Shown piece after piece: positions 8,342-15,750 of a DNA stretch of 64,000 nt. The notes under the pieces were generated by a model. It did no database searches. It was not told the origin of the DNA and saw nothing but the letters and a program-made list of their open reading frames with translations. Origin of the DNA: Anaeromyxobacter paludicola (GTDB taxonomy: Bacteria > Myxococcota > Myxococcia > Myxococcales > Anaeromyxobacteraceae); contig NZ_AP025592.1 in the NCBI RefSeq assembly GCF_023169965.1, positions 3,844,001 through 3,908,000 of the forward strand, in the 5' to 3' direction. Position 1 is the stretch's first letter; each line of letters begins with the position of its first letter. Position numbers and translations under genes: made by a program.

Positions 8342-8946
8342 AGCGCTTCGCGTCGTTGCTGGCCGCACTCGCCTTCCCGGCGCTCGCCGGGGCCGCCACC
8401 TGGGAGATCGATCCGGCGCACTCGTCCACCTCGTTCTCGGTGAAGCACCTCGTCATCACCACCGTGCGCGGCGTGTTCGGGAAGACCACCGGCACCGTGG
8501 AGCTGGACGAGAAGAGCCCGGCCCGGTCCAAGGTGGAGGCCACGGTGGACGCGACCACCATCGACACCCGCGTGAAGCAGCGCGACGACGATCTCAAGTC
8601 GTCCAACTTCCTCGACGTGGAGAAGTTCCCGACCATCGCCTTCAAGTCCACCCAGGTCCGGGCGGCGGGGAAGGGCAAGCTCGAGGTGACGGGCGACCTC
8701 ACGCTGCACGGCGTCACGAAGCCGGTGACCTTCCACGTGACCGGGCCGAGCGGGACCGTGAAGGGCATGCAGGGCGAGCTGCGCCGGTCGGCCAGCGCGA
8801 CGGCCAGGATCAACCGGCACGACTTCGGGCTCAACTACAGCAAGGCCATCGAGGCCGGGCCGGTGGTGGGCGACACGGTGGACCTCCAGATCGACGCCGA
8901 GCTGGTCCAGAAGCCGCCCGCGGGCGCGGCCTCCAGCGAGAAGTAG
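8338..8946 (+). CDS. yceI: YceI-family periplasmic lipocalin-like protein
   Basis: 202 aa with a cleavable signal peptide (MKRFASLLAALAFPALAGA, cleavage before ATW). The mature part is a complete YceI domain: WEIDPAHSSTSFSVKHLVIT at its start, the family segment KSSNFLDVEKFPTIAFKS, and LTLHGVTKPVTFHV. YceI proteins form an extended beta-barrel that binds polyisoprenoid-type lipids. A short Ala/Pro/Ser tail follows the domain. AAGGAG lies 9 bases before the ATG, which overlaps the stop of the dioxygenase remnant (ATGA at 8338-8341). Confidence 0.92.
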   Translation: MKRFASLLAALAFPALAGAATWEIDPAHSSTSFSVKHLVITTVRGVFGKTTGTVELDEKSPARSKVEATVDATTIDTRVKQRDDDLKSSNFLDVEKFPTIAFKSTQVRAAGKGKLEVTGDLTLHGVTKPVTFHVTGPSGTVKGMQGELRRSASATARINRHDFGLNYSKAIEAGPVVGDTVDLQIDAELVQKPPAGAASSEK

Positions 8947-8990
8947 GGGCCGCTCGGCGCCGCAGCCCGTCCTCGCGGCGCTCACCTGCT

Positions 8991-9032
8991 GCACACCCTC
9001 CCCGCCCGGGCGGGGAGGGATGGGGAGGGGCG
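8991..9032 (-). repeat. GC-rich palindromic repeat, type A, copy 2 (inverted)
   Basis: GCACACCCTCCCCGCC, then GGGCGGGGAGGGATGGGGAGGGGCG. It is the reverse complement of 828-868 with one extra base and one substitution. It lies 45 bases after yceI and upstream of radC. Confidence 0.75.
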
Positions 9033-9166
9033 GCCAGCCGTGCCCCCGGCCCCGCTCCGAGTGCGTACCGCGGCCCGCGCGGACGCGCCGCGGCCCGCGC
9101 CTCGCGCCCTCCCCCGCGCCGGCGCGGAGTTCGCCCCGGGCACGCCCGTTGCTCCCTGCGCCGGGC

Positions 9167-9838
9167 ATGCTGCGCGACTCCGCTCCCTGCGAGCGCCCCC
9201 GCGAGCGGCTCCTGGCCGACGGCGCGCGGGCGCTCTCCGACGCCGACCTCCTGGCGCTCGTGCTCGGCTCCGGCACCGCCGGGCGCTCGGCGCGCGCCCT
9301 CGCCCTCGCGCTCGCCGAGGCGGTCCCGCTGGCGGAGCTGGCTTGGGCGCCGCCCGATCTCATCGCCGCCCACCCCGGCATCGGCCCGGCCCGCGCCGCC
9401 GCCGTGGCCGCCGCGTTCGAGCTGGGGCGCCGCGGGGCCTGGTCCCCGCCGCGCCGCGGCGAGCGCTGCCTCGATCCGGCGCGCGTGCACGAGCTGTTGC
9501 GCCACGCCGCCCACGCCGACCGCGAGAGCTTCTACGTCGTGCTGCTCGACGTCCGCGGCCGCCTCCTGCGGACGCTCCGCGTGGCCGAGGGCTCGCTGTC
9601 GCAGTGCCCGGTCTCGCCGCGGGACGCGCTCCGGCCCGCGGTGCGCGAGGGGGCCCACGGCGTGGTGTTCGTGCACAACCACCCCTCGGGCGATCCGGCC
9701 CCGAGCGCCGAGGACGCCGAGCTGACCGAGCGGCTCCGGGCGGCGGCCGAGCTCGTCGGCGTGCTGGCGCGCGACCACGTGATCGTCGCGGCGGGCGGCT
9801 ACTACTCCTTCGTCGAGGCGGGCCGGTGGCGTCGCTGA
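9167..9838 (+). CDS. radC: RadC-family JAB-domain protein (UPF0758)
   Basis: 223 aa from ATG 9167; the open frame upstream runs through the type A repeat and a Pro/Arg-rich stretch and is not convincing. The N-terminal UPF0758 helical part includes RERLLADGARALSDADLLAL and a helix-hairpin-helix-like AAHPGIGPARAAAVAAAFELGRR (about 62-84). The C-terminal JAB/MPN domain carries the metalloprotease motif VFVHNHPSGDPAPSAED (HxH...D, about residues 168-184). Despite the old name, a DNA-repair role is doubtful; many RadC proteins are linked to mobile DNA and phage. The next gene overlaps its 3' end by 13 bases. Confidence 0.88.
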   Translation: MLRDSAPCERPRERLLADGARALSDADLLALVLGSGTAGRSARALALALAEAVPLAELAWAPPDLIAAHPGIGPARAAAVAAAFELGRRGAWSPPRRGERCLDPARVHELLRHAAHADRESFYVVLLDVRGRLLRTLRVAEGSLSQCPVSPRDALRPAVREGAHGVVFVHNHPSGDPAPSAEDAELTERLRAAAELVGVLARDHVIVAAGGYYSFVEAGRWRR

Positions 9839-10074
9839 TCCTGCTCGCCGCGCTCGCGGCCGCGCGGGCCCGGCCGGTGTTCGTGGACCGGGTCGAGGAC
9901 GGGCGCGCCGTGGTCGTCGACGCCGGGCGCTCGCGGGCGCTCCCGCCGGGCGAGGCGCGGGGGGCGCGCGAGGGCGACTGCCTGTCGAACGGGCGCGTGG
10001 ATCGCGCCAGCACCGAGCGGGCGCGCCGGAGGTTGCGGCGACGGGCGGCGGAGATCCCCTGGCGGTCCGACTGA
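9826..10074 (+). CDS. Small DUF3006-like protein
   Basis: 82 aa from GTG 9826, overlapping the last 13 bases of radC. A short hydrophobic N-terminus (LILLAALAAARA) may be a signal or membrane anchor. Next comes FVDRVEDGRAVVVDAG, then ALPPGEARGAREGDC, which fits the small DUF3006 fold (VDRxEDGxAVV ... LPxGxREGDxL). An Arg-rich tail follows. Function unknown; in other bacteria DUF3006 proteins often neighbour metallo-beta-lactamase or competence-type genes, which are not seen here. The reading frame has normal third-position GC bias. Confidence 0.65.
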   Translation: MASLILLAALAAARARPVFVDRVEDGRAVVVDAGRSRALPPGEARGAREGDCLSNGRVDRASTERARRRLRRRAAEIPWRSD

Positions 10075-10392
10075 TTCCCGAGCGGGTCTCGCGCAGCGGT
10101 TGCGACCGGCGGAGCCGCGGACGCAATCACTTCATGCTCCGTCCGGAGCCCTCCTCGTCCGGAAGCGGGGCTGGGTCAGCAAAAAGAGGACCGCTCTCGG
10201 CCATCCGCAGCGGAACCTCCCCTGGAACGCGCGATGCTTCCAGCCAAGGTGGCACGCTCCGCCGGCCACGAGGGGGCCACCGGGGGGAAGCTCCCGCTGG
10301 GCTGGCGAGGAGGGGGGAGAGCGAGTCGCGGGACGCCGCTGGCCGCGCCGCGGCTCGCTCTCACGTGCCGGGTGGGACCGAGGAGGCGAGCG
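10075..10392. other. Intergenic region upstream of the universal stress gene
   Basis: No supported gene. The part around 10110-10190 is less GC-rich (CGCAATCACTTCATG, then GTCAGCAAAAAGAGG) and probably carries the promoter of the stress gene; no clear hexamers. The frame open through 10234-10392 into usp lacks family similarity and is treated as untranslated. Confidence 0.45.
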
Positions 10393-10851
10393 ATGACCTG
10401 GGCGACCATCTGCTGTGCGGTGGACTTCTCCGAGCCGTCGAAGGCGGCGTTCCGTGTGGCCTGCGAGCTCTCCGCGCGACTCGGCGCGAAGCTCACGCTC
10501 TTCCACGCCGACATGGTGCCGGGCTCGAGCTACCCCGAGACCGTCATCGCGATCACGCCGGAGATGCTGGCCGACCTCTCGAGCCAGGCCGACCGGTCGC
10601 TCACCGACTGGAAGGATCAGGCCGTGGCGCTCGGCGTGAAGGAGGTCGCGCTGGCGCGGTCGCCCGGCATGCCGGCCGGCGAGATCGCGCGCTTCGCCGA
10701 GGACGGCCACTTCGATCTCGTGGTGCTCGGCACCCACGGGCGGACCGGCCTGCGCCGGGTGCTGCTCGGCTCCGTGGCCGAGGAGGTGGTGCGCCGCTGC
10801 GCGGTGCCGGTCCTCACCGTCCCGCCCTCGTGGCGCGGCGAGAGCGACTGA
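10393..10851 (+). CDS. Universal stress protein (UspA family)
   Basis: 152 aa from ATG 10393, preceded by AGGAGG six bases upstream. A single Usp domain: an N-terminal strand with Asp in ICCAVDFSEPSKAAF, and the ATP-binding motif GTHGRTGLRRVLLGSVAE (G-2X-G-9X-G-S) near residue 115. This makes it an ATP-binding type rather than the UspA non-binding type. Usually induced by starvation or anaerobiosis. It stands alone; a hairpin follows before the convergent ssb. Confidence 0.9.
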   Translation: MTWATICCAVDFSEPSKAAFRVACELSARLGAKLTLFHADMVPGSSYPETVIAITPEMLADLSSQADRSLTDWKDQAVALGVKEVALARSPGMPAGEIARFAEDGHFDLVVLGTHGRTGLRRVLLGSVAEEVVRRCAVPVLTVPPSWRGESD

Positions 10852-10936
10852 GCCGCCCCGTGGCGCCCGCGGCCCGGCGCGGGCCGGCGTCCCTCGGCCC
10901 ACCTCCGAGCGCCGCCCGAAGCCGGGCCGTCTGAAG

Positions 10937-10978
10937 ACGAGAAGAGCGGCGGGGCCGGTGGGCCGCGCCGCTCCTCGT
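10937..10978. terminator. Terminator-like hairpin between usp and ssb
   Basis: ACGAGAAGAGCGGCG (10937-10951) pairs with CGCCGCTCCTCGT (10966-10978) with a small bulge and a GC-rich loop. It lies between convergent genes, so is probably used in both directions. Confidence 0.6.
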
Positions 10979-11003
10979 GAGCCGATCGCCTGGGGAGTGA
11001 TCC

Positions 11004-11471
11004 CTAGAACGGGATGTCGTCGCCGCCCGGCCCGGGGCCCATGTCGCCGCCGCCGCCCTGCGACTCGTCGTAGTGCGGCGCGCCCTCGTCGTGCTGCTGC
11101 TGCGGCCGGCCGCCGCCGCGGCCCGCGCCGCCGCCCGCGCCCTGGCCGCCGAGGAACCGGACGCCCTCGGCCACCACCTTCACCTTGTAGCGGTCCTGGC
11201 CGGACTGCTTGTCCTGCCACTTGTCGGTCTTGAGCCGGCCCTCGACGTAGACCTGGCGACCCTTGGAGAGGTACTCGCCGCACTGCTCGGCCTGCTTGCC
11301 CCACACCTCGACGTCGTGCCACTCCGTCTCCTCCTTGCGCTGGCCGGACGCCTTGTCGGTCCAGCTGCGGGAGGTGGCGATGCGGAGGGTGGCCACGGCC
11401 TGGCCGCCGGAGGTGTAGCGGACCTCGGGATCCTTGCCGAGGTTGCCGATGAGGATGACCTTGTTCACCAT
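11004..11471 (-). CDS. ssb: Single-stranded DNA-binding protein
   Basis: 155 aa. The ATG at 11471 starts [20 protein letters not shown], the classic N-terminus of the OB fold (about 1-110; includes [21 protein letters not shown]). A Gly/Gln-rich flexible linker (about 112-148) leads to the acidic tip GGDDIPF, which recruits replication and repair partners. Upstream GGAAGGA is a usable ribosome site. Its promoter must lie in the roughly 110 bases between it and the dacB stop codon. Confidence 0.96.
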   Translation of the reverse strand: MVNKVILIGNLGKDPEVRYTSGGQAVATLRIATSRSWTDKASGQRKEETEWHDVEVWGKQAEQCGEYLSKGRQVYVEGRLKTDKWQDKQSGQDRYKVKVVAEGVRFLGGQGAGGGAGRGGGRPQQQHDEGAPHYDESQGGGGDMGPGPGGDDIPF

Positions 11472-11580
11472 GAGGAGAGTCCTTCCCTTTGGGGACGCCA
11501 CGCAGTTCCGTCGTGACGTTCTCGTGAGGAGCGGAACCTAGCACGGCGCGCTGACACGCGCTGCCCGGACCTCCGGCGGC

Positions 11581-13854
11581 TCACCTGCCGGCGGCCGGGG
11601 GGATGGGCACCGGCCGGGCGGCGTCGCCCGCCGGGAGCGGCGAGAGCGCGGGCGCCGCCTGGACCTTCCTCCGCTCGTCGAGGCGGGCCGAGAGGGCCAC
11701 GGCGCGGGCGGCCCGGGTCGGGTTCGGGTCGGCGAGGGCGCGGCGCAGCGCGGCCGGGAACGGGTGCTCCTCGTCGCCGTCGCGCGCGAGCCCTCGCGCC
11801 AGCGCCGCCAGCCCGGCGTCGGCGGCGGCCGGCTCGGCCGCGAGCAGGGCGAAGAGCAGCTCGTCCGGCGCGGTCCGGCCCACCTCGGCGAGCGCATCGG
11901 CGTAGGCCTCGGCGAGCGCGGGCGAGGCCGAGGTCTCGGGCGCGAGCGCCAGGAGCCGCTCCATCGGCTCCGCCTCCCCCTCGGCGGCGAGGTCGGCGAG
12001 CGAGCCCACGAGCGGCGCCGGCACCTCCGGGGTGGTGAGCGCCCGCAGGCGGGGGAAGCCCGCGCGGGCGTCCACGGCCGCCGCGTCGAGGAGCGCGCGG
12101 CGCCCGGAGCCGGAGGCGGTGTCCGACAGGAAGATGGCCTCGGCGGCGGCGAGCCGGAGCGCCGGATCGCGCTCGGCGGCGAACGCCGTGCGGAGCTCCG
12201 GCAGGTTGCGCGGATCGCCGGCGCGACCGAGCTCCTGGTAGCGGGCCACGCGCGCCCGGGCCTCGGGCTCGGACAGCTCCTCCGCCGCCGCGGGCGCCTC
12301 CGCCAGGGCCACCGCCGCGCCGAGCTCCGAGGGCCGGCCGGCGCCGGCGAGCGCCGCGCCGAGCGCGTCCACGCCCCGCACCACCGCGTGGGTGCGGCCG
12401 GGGAAGTCGTTCACGAAGATGGCGAAGGCGAGGTGCTCGTGCGCGGCGGTCTCCACGTAGCCGGAGAGGCTGCGGACGCCGTCGAGGGTGCCGGTCTTGG
12501 CGCGCAGGCGGCCGACCGCGTCGGTGCCCCACATCCGCCAGCGGATGGTGCCGTCCTTGCCGGCCACCGGGAGCGCGCCGACGTACTCGGCGGCGAGGGG
12601 GAAGCGGCGCCACATCGCGCCGAGCAGGGTGACGGTCTGGCGGGCGGTGAAGCGGTTGGCGTCGTTCAGGCCCGAGCCGTTGCGCATCTGGTACCCGCCG
12701 CGCGGGATGCCCGCCTCGGCGAGGAAGTCCTGGATGGCCTCGATCCCCTTGGGCCACGAGCCCGGAGCGCCCTTCACCTGCGCCCCCAGCGTCTTCACGA
12801 GCTGCTCGGCGATGAAGTTGTTCGAGTGCTTCTGGAGCGTGCGCACGATCTCGGCGAGCTCGTCGGACTGGGCGAGGTAGACGAGCCGCGCCGCCGGGGG
12901 CACGCGGCCGGCCCGCACCTGGCCCGTGACGCGGACGCCGCGGAGCTCCAGCATGCGCTTGAGGGTGTGGCCGAAGTAGAGGGTCGGGTCGCCGATCTTC
13001 CGGTAGAAGACCTGGTCGCCGCCGTTGAGCGGCAGGCGCCCGGTGACCGTGATCCGCTCGAGCCCGCCCTGCAGGCTCGAGGAGGGGACCACCCGGCGCC
13101 GGGCGCGCGCCCGCGCGGTGACGGTGCGGTTGTCGAGCGTGAAGAAGTCGCTCGCCGGCTCGAGCTCCACCCGGCCCCGCGCCTTCGGCTTCGGCCCGCC
13201 CGCCACGTGGATGGCGACGGCGTTGAAGTTGAGCGAGAGCGCGCCGGTGGGCGCGAGGTAGGCACGGTCCCCGTGCTCCTGGTCGTAGCCGGGCCCCTCG
13301 CGCTGCTCGTCGAACCAGGAGTCGTCGAGGACGAGGTCGCCCTTCACCGTGCGGATCCCGCGGTGGGCCAGCTCGCCGGCGATGGCGTAGAGCCGCTCGG
13401 TCACCATCGAGGGGTCGCCCTTGCCGCGGACGTAGAGGGCGCGCACCGTCTCGGCGGCGCCGGGCTCGGCGTAGAACTCGGTCTCGAAGCGGAACTCGGG
13501 GCCGAGCCGCGCCAGCGCCGCGGCCGCGGTGAAGAGCTTCACGTTCGACGCGGGGTTGAAGAGGTCGTCGGCGTTCCGCGCGAAGAGGAGCTGGCCCGAG
13601 TCGAGGGAGACGACCGCGACGCCGGTGCGGGTCCGGCGCAGCGCGCTCGTGCCGAGGATCCGCGTGAGCGCCTGGGCGAGCTGCGCGGCGCCCTCGCCCT
13701 GGAGCGCGGAGGCGGCCGCTGGCGCGGCGGCGGGCGGGCGGTCGGCCGGGGCGGCGGGAACGGCGGGAGCGGCCGGCGCGGCGGCCGAGGCGGGGAGGGC
13801 GAGGGCGAGGGCGAGGGCGGCGACCGCGGCGGGTCGGAGCGGGACGGTGGACAC
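11581..13854 (-). CDS. dacB: D-alanyl-D-alanine carboxypeptidase/endopeptidase (PBP4, S13) with long C-terminal extension
   Basis: 757 aa from GTG 13854, which gives a proper signal peptide (STVPLRPAAVAALALALALP). An Ala/Pro linker precedes the S13 penicillin-binding domain (about 55-510): SNVK is the serine motif S-x-x-K, SNN in LQKHSNNFIAEQLVK the second motif, and KTGT in RLRAKTGTLDG the third. E. coli DacB is about 477 aa. Here about 230 further residues follow, an Ala/Leu/Glu-rich helical region with HEAT-like pairs (for example DPALRLAAAEAIFL and DPNPTRAARAVALSARL). They may form a protein-interaction solenoid. Acts in the periplasm on peptidoglycan cross-links. Starts divergently from the Fur-controlled unit. 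Confidence 0.9.
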   Translation of the reverse strand: MSTVPLRPAAVAALALALALPASAAAPAAPAVPAAPADRPPAAAPAAASALQGEGAAQLAQALTRILGTSALRRTRTGVAVVSLDSGQLLFARNADDLFNPASNVKLFTAAAALARLGPEFRFETEFYAEPGAAETVRALYVRGKGDPSMVTERLYAIAGELAHRGIRTVKGDLVLDDSWFDEQREGPGYDQEHGDRAYLAPTGALSLNFNAVAIHVAGGPKPKARGRVELEPASDFFTLDNRTVTARARARRRVVPSSSLQGGLERITVTGRLPLNGGDQVFYRKIGDPTLYFGHTLKRMLELRGVRVTGQVRAGRVPPAARLVYLAQSDELAEIVRTLQKHSNNFIAEQLVKTLGAQVKGAPGSWPKGIEAIQDFLAEAGIPRGGYQMRNGSGLNDANRFTARQTVTLLGAMWRRFPLAAEYVGALPVAGKDGTIRWRMWGTDAVGRLRAKTGTLDGVRSLSGYVETAAHEHLAFAIFVNDFPGRTHAVVRGVDALGAALAGAGRPSELGAAVALAEAPAAAEELSEPEARARVARYQELGRAGDPRNLPELRTAFAAERDPALRLAAAEAIFLSDTASGSGRRALLDAAAVDARAGFPRLRALTTPEVPAPLVGSLADLAAEGEAEPMERLLALAPETSASPALAEAYADALAEVGRTAPDELLFALLAAEPAAADAGLAALARGLARDGDEEHPFPAALRRALADPNPTRAARAVALSARLDERRKVQAAPALSPLPAGDAARPVPIPPAAGR

Positions 13855-13965
13855 GATTCTCTTTCTCGCACGGCCGCAGGGCGGCAGGCAGGGCGGGCGG
13901 TGCGGGGGCGGCACCCCTGCAACCCTTCGACCCGCTGGGGTATTTCCAGCCGGTGCCGGGCCCGG

Positions 13966-13995
13966 TTGACAGGCCGCCCTTTAAGGGGATAGGTT
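13966..13995 (+). promoter_or_regulatory. Sigma-70-type promoter of the zinc-ribbon/porin unit
   Basis: A consensus -35 TTGACA (13966-13971) and a weak -10 TAGGTT (13990-13995), spacing 18. The Fur box begins 11 bases beyond the -10, where it would block initiation or early elongation. Confidence 0.5.
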
Positions 13996-14005
13996 GGCGC
14001 CACTT

Positions 14006-14032
14006 CGGTAATGAGAATGAGTCTCAATACCG
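14006..14032. promoter_or_regulatory. Fur box (iron-responsive operator)
   Basis: CGGTAATGAGA-ATGAG-TCTCAATACCG is an inverted repeat with 10 of 11 arm positions paired. Its core TGAGAATGAGTCTCA (14012-14026) fits the Fur 7-1-7 pattern TGAxAATxATTxTCA, and 14 of 19 bases match the classical 19-bp Fur box (14007-14025). It is strikingly AT-rich for this genome and lies directly after a TTGACA promoter. Expected effect: repression of the zinc-ribbon and porin genes when iron is plentiful. Confidence 0.75.
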
Positions 14033-14049
14033 AAAATTGGAGCGCGCCC

Positions 14050-14229
14050 ATGCCGACCCTGCAGCCCGACCGCGCCGTCAGCCCCAAGCTCCGCCGCCCC
14101 TGCGCCGACCACGGCGACCTCCGGTGTGGCTGCGGCAGCCTGCTCGCCCGCGTGGTGGGGGAGACGGTCGAGCTGAAGTGCCGGCGCTGCAAGCAGACCT
14201 GGCGCATCCCCATCCAGCCGGCGCACTAG
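14050..14229 (+). CDS. Small Com-like zinc-ribbon protein
   Basis: 59 aa from ATG 14050. An ATG at 14011 is in frame but lies inside the Fur box, so the shorter start is favoured. The body holds four Cys in the order CGC...CRRC (LRCGCGSLLARV, then VELKCRRCKQTWRIP), as in the Mu Com-type zinc-ribbon family (Com regulates mom translation in phage Mu by binding mRNA). Here the gene is not in a prophage: it sits behind a Fur box and 57 bases before a porin gene. An RNA-binding regulatory role is inference from the family; a simple structural zinc finger is equally possible. Confidence 0.7.
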   Translation: MPTLQPDRAVSPKLRRPCADHGDLRCGCGSLLARVVGETVELKCRRCKQTWRIPIQPAH

Positions 14230-14286
14230 CCTTCCCCCAAGGCCAGCGGTCGCGAACCCCGAGCCCGACCCCTCCCGACCGTCCCC

Positions 14287-15669
14287 ATGCCGACCCGCCC
14301 TCCGCGCCTCCTCGGCGCCGCCCTCCTCCTCGCCTCGCTCCTCGCCCCCCTCGCCGCCCTCGCCGAGCCCTCGCCCGTCGGCGAGCGGCCCGCGCTCGGC
14401 CAGGGCGCGCCCGCTCCGGCCGCCGGCGAGCCCTCCCCCTGGACCGCGAGCTTCCAGAGCACCTACGTCCTGCAGCGGAAGGCCGGCTTCCAGGCCGCCT
14501 ACACCGGGCCGAACAGCCTCGTGACCGCGCCGGAGACCGGCTACACGCTCACCGCCACGCTCTTCCTCGGCGTGCGCCCGTGGCCGGGGGCCGAGCTCTT
14601 CGTGAACCCGGAGGTGATCCAGAGCCAGGACCTGTCGCACCTCGCCGGCCTCGGCGGGCTCTCGAACGGCGAGAACCAGAAGTCGGGCGGCCCGCTGCCG
14701 ACGCTCTACCGGGCGCGGGCGTTCCTGCGCCAGAGCTTCGCGCTCGGCGGCGCCGAGTCGCGCGTGGACGCCGGGCCGAACCAGGTCGCGGGGACCGTGG
14801 CGAGCCGGCGGCTCGTCCTCACCGCCGGCAACTTCGCCGTGGCCGACGTCTTCGACCAGAACGCGCTCGCGCACGATCCCCGCACCCAGTTCCTCAACTG
14901 GTCGCTCATGGGCTACGGCGCCTCGGACTACGCCGCCGACGTGCGCGGCTACACGGTGGGGCTCGCGCTCGAGTGGTACTGGGACGCCTGGGCCGTCCGC
15001 GCCGGGCGCTTCGCGCAGCCGGAGGAGTCGAACGGGCTGCCGCTCGACCTCGACCTCTGGCGCCACTACGGCGACGTGCTGGAGGTGGAGCACGCGCACG
15101 AGCTGTTCGGCCAGCCGGGGAAGGTGCGCGTCACCGGCTTCCACAACCGGGCGCGCATGGGCGCCTTCCGGGACGCGCTCGCCTACGCCGCGGCGCACGG
15201 CGGGCCGCCCTCGGTCGCCGACGTGCGGCGGGAGCAGTCGAAGTACGCGCTCGGGATCGGCCTCGAGCAGGGGCTCCTCGAGGACGTCGCCGCCTTCGCC
15301 CGCTACAGCCTCAACGACGGCCGCACCGAGACCTACGCCTTCGCCGAGATCGAGCGGTCCTTCACGGCGGGCGTGGTGGTGAAGGGGCGCCCCTGGCGGC
15401 GCGAGGGCGACACCCTCGGCGTGGCGGTCGCCGTGAACGGCCTCTCCGACGACCACCGCGACTACCTCGCCGCGGGCGGCACCGGCTTCCTCATCGGCGA
15501 CGGGCGGCTCAACGCCCGGACCGAGCAGATCGTCGAGGCCTACTACAGCCTGCGCGCCTTCCCGGGGCTCTGGTTCACGGCGGACGCCCAGCACATCGCC
15601 AACCCGGCCTACAACGCCGACCGCGGGCCGGTGAACATCGTGGGGTGCCGGGTGCACGTGGAGTACTAG
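14287..15669 (+). CDS. OprB-type carbohydrate-selective porin family protein
   Basis: 460 aa. Signal peptide MPTRPPRLLGAALLLASLLA, then a short Pro/Ala linker and an outer-membrane beta-barrel. Family-typical features include WTASFQSTYVLQRKAGFQAA, VFDQNALAHDPRTQFLNW near the middle, YTVGLALEWYWDAWAVRAG, and a C-terminal strand ending VGCRVHVEY with a terminal aromatic residue, as required for BAM insertion. OprB proteins normally admit sugars, but control by a Fur box suggests uptake of an iron- or metal-related compound here. Probably co-transcribed with the zinc ribbon. A type B repeat follows the gene. Confidence 0.85.
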   Translation: MPTRPPRLLGAALLLASLLAPLAALAEPSPVGERPALGQGAPAPAAGEPSPWTASFQSTYVLQRKAGFQAAYTGPNSLVTAPETGYTLTATLFLGVRPWPGAELFVNPEVIQSQDLSHLAGLGGLSNGENQKSGGPLPTLYRARAFLRQSFALGGAESRVDAGPNQVAGTVASRRLVLTAGNFAVADVFDQNALAHDPRTQFLNWSLMGYGASDYAADVRGYTVGLALEWYWDAWAVRAGRFAQPEESNGLPLDLDLWRHYGDVLEVEHAHELFGQPGKVRVTGFHNRARMGAFRDALAYAAAHGGPPSVADVRREQSKYALGIGLEQGLLEDVAAFARYSLNDGRTETYAFAEIERSFTAGVVVKGRPWRREGDTLGVAVAVNGLSDDHRDYLAAGGTGFLIGDGRLNARTEQIVEAYYSLRAFPGLWFTADAQHIANPAYNADRGPVNIVGCRVHVEY

Positions 15670-15709
15670 GCGCGGAGGCACGCTTCGGCTGCCGACCGCG
15701 AGCCCCTCT

Positions 15710-15750
15710 TCCCCTCTCCCGCGAAGCGGGGGAGGGACAGGGAGGGGGTC
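15710..15750 (+). repeat. GC-rich palindromic repeat, type B, copy 2
   Basis: CTCTCCCGCGAAGCGGGGGAGGG followed by ACAGGGAGGGGGT. The 23-base core is identical to that at 30184-30224. It fills the gap between the porin and the convergent methyltransferase and reaches into the methyltransferase stop codon, so may serve as a terminator in both directions. Confidence 0.75.

Noticed and set aside
14011-14049. Upstream ATG start (14011) for the zinc-ribbon protein
   Set aside because: It would place the start codon inside the Fur box; the ATG at 14050 matches the conserved part of the protein better.
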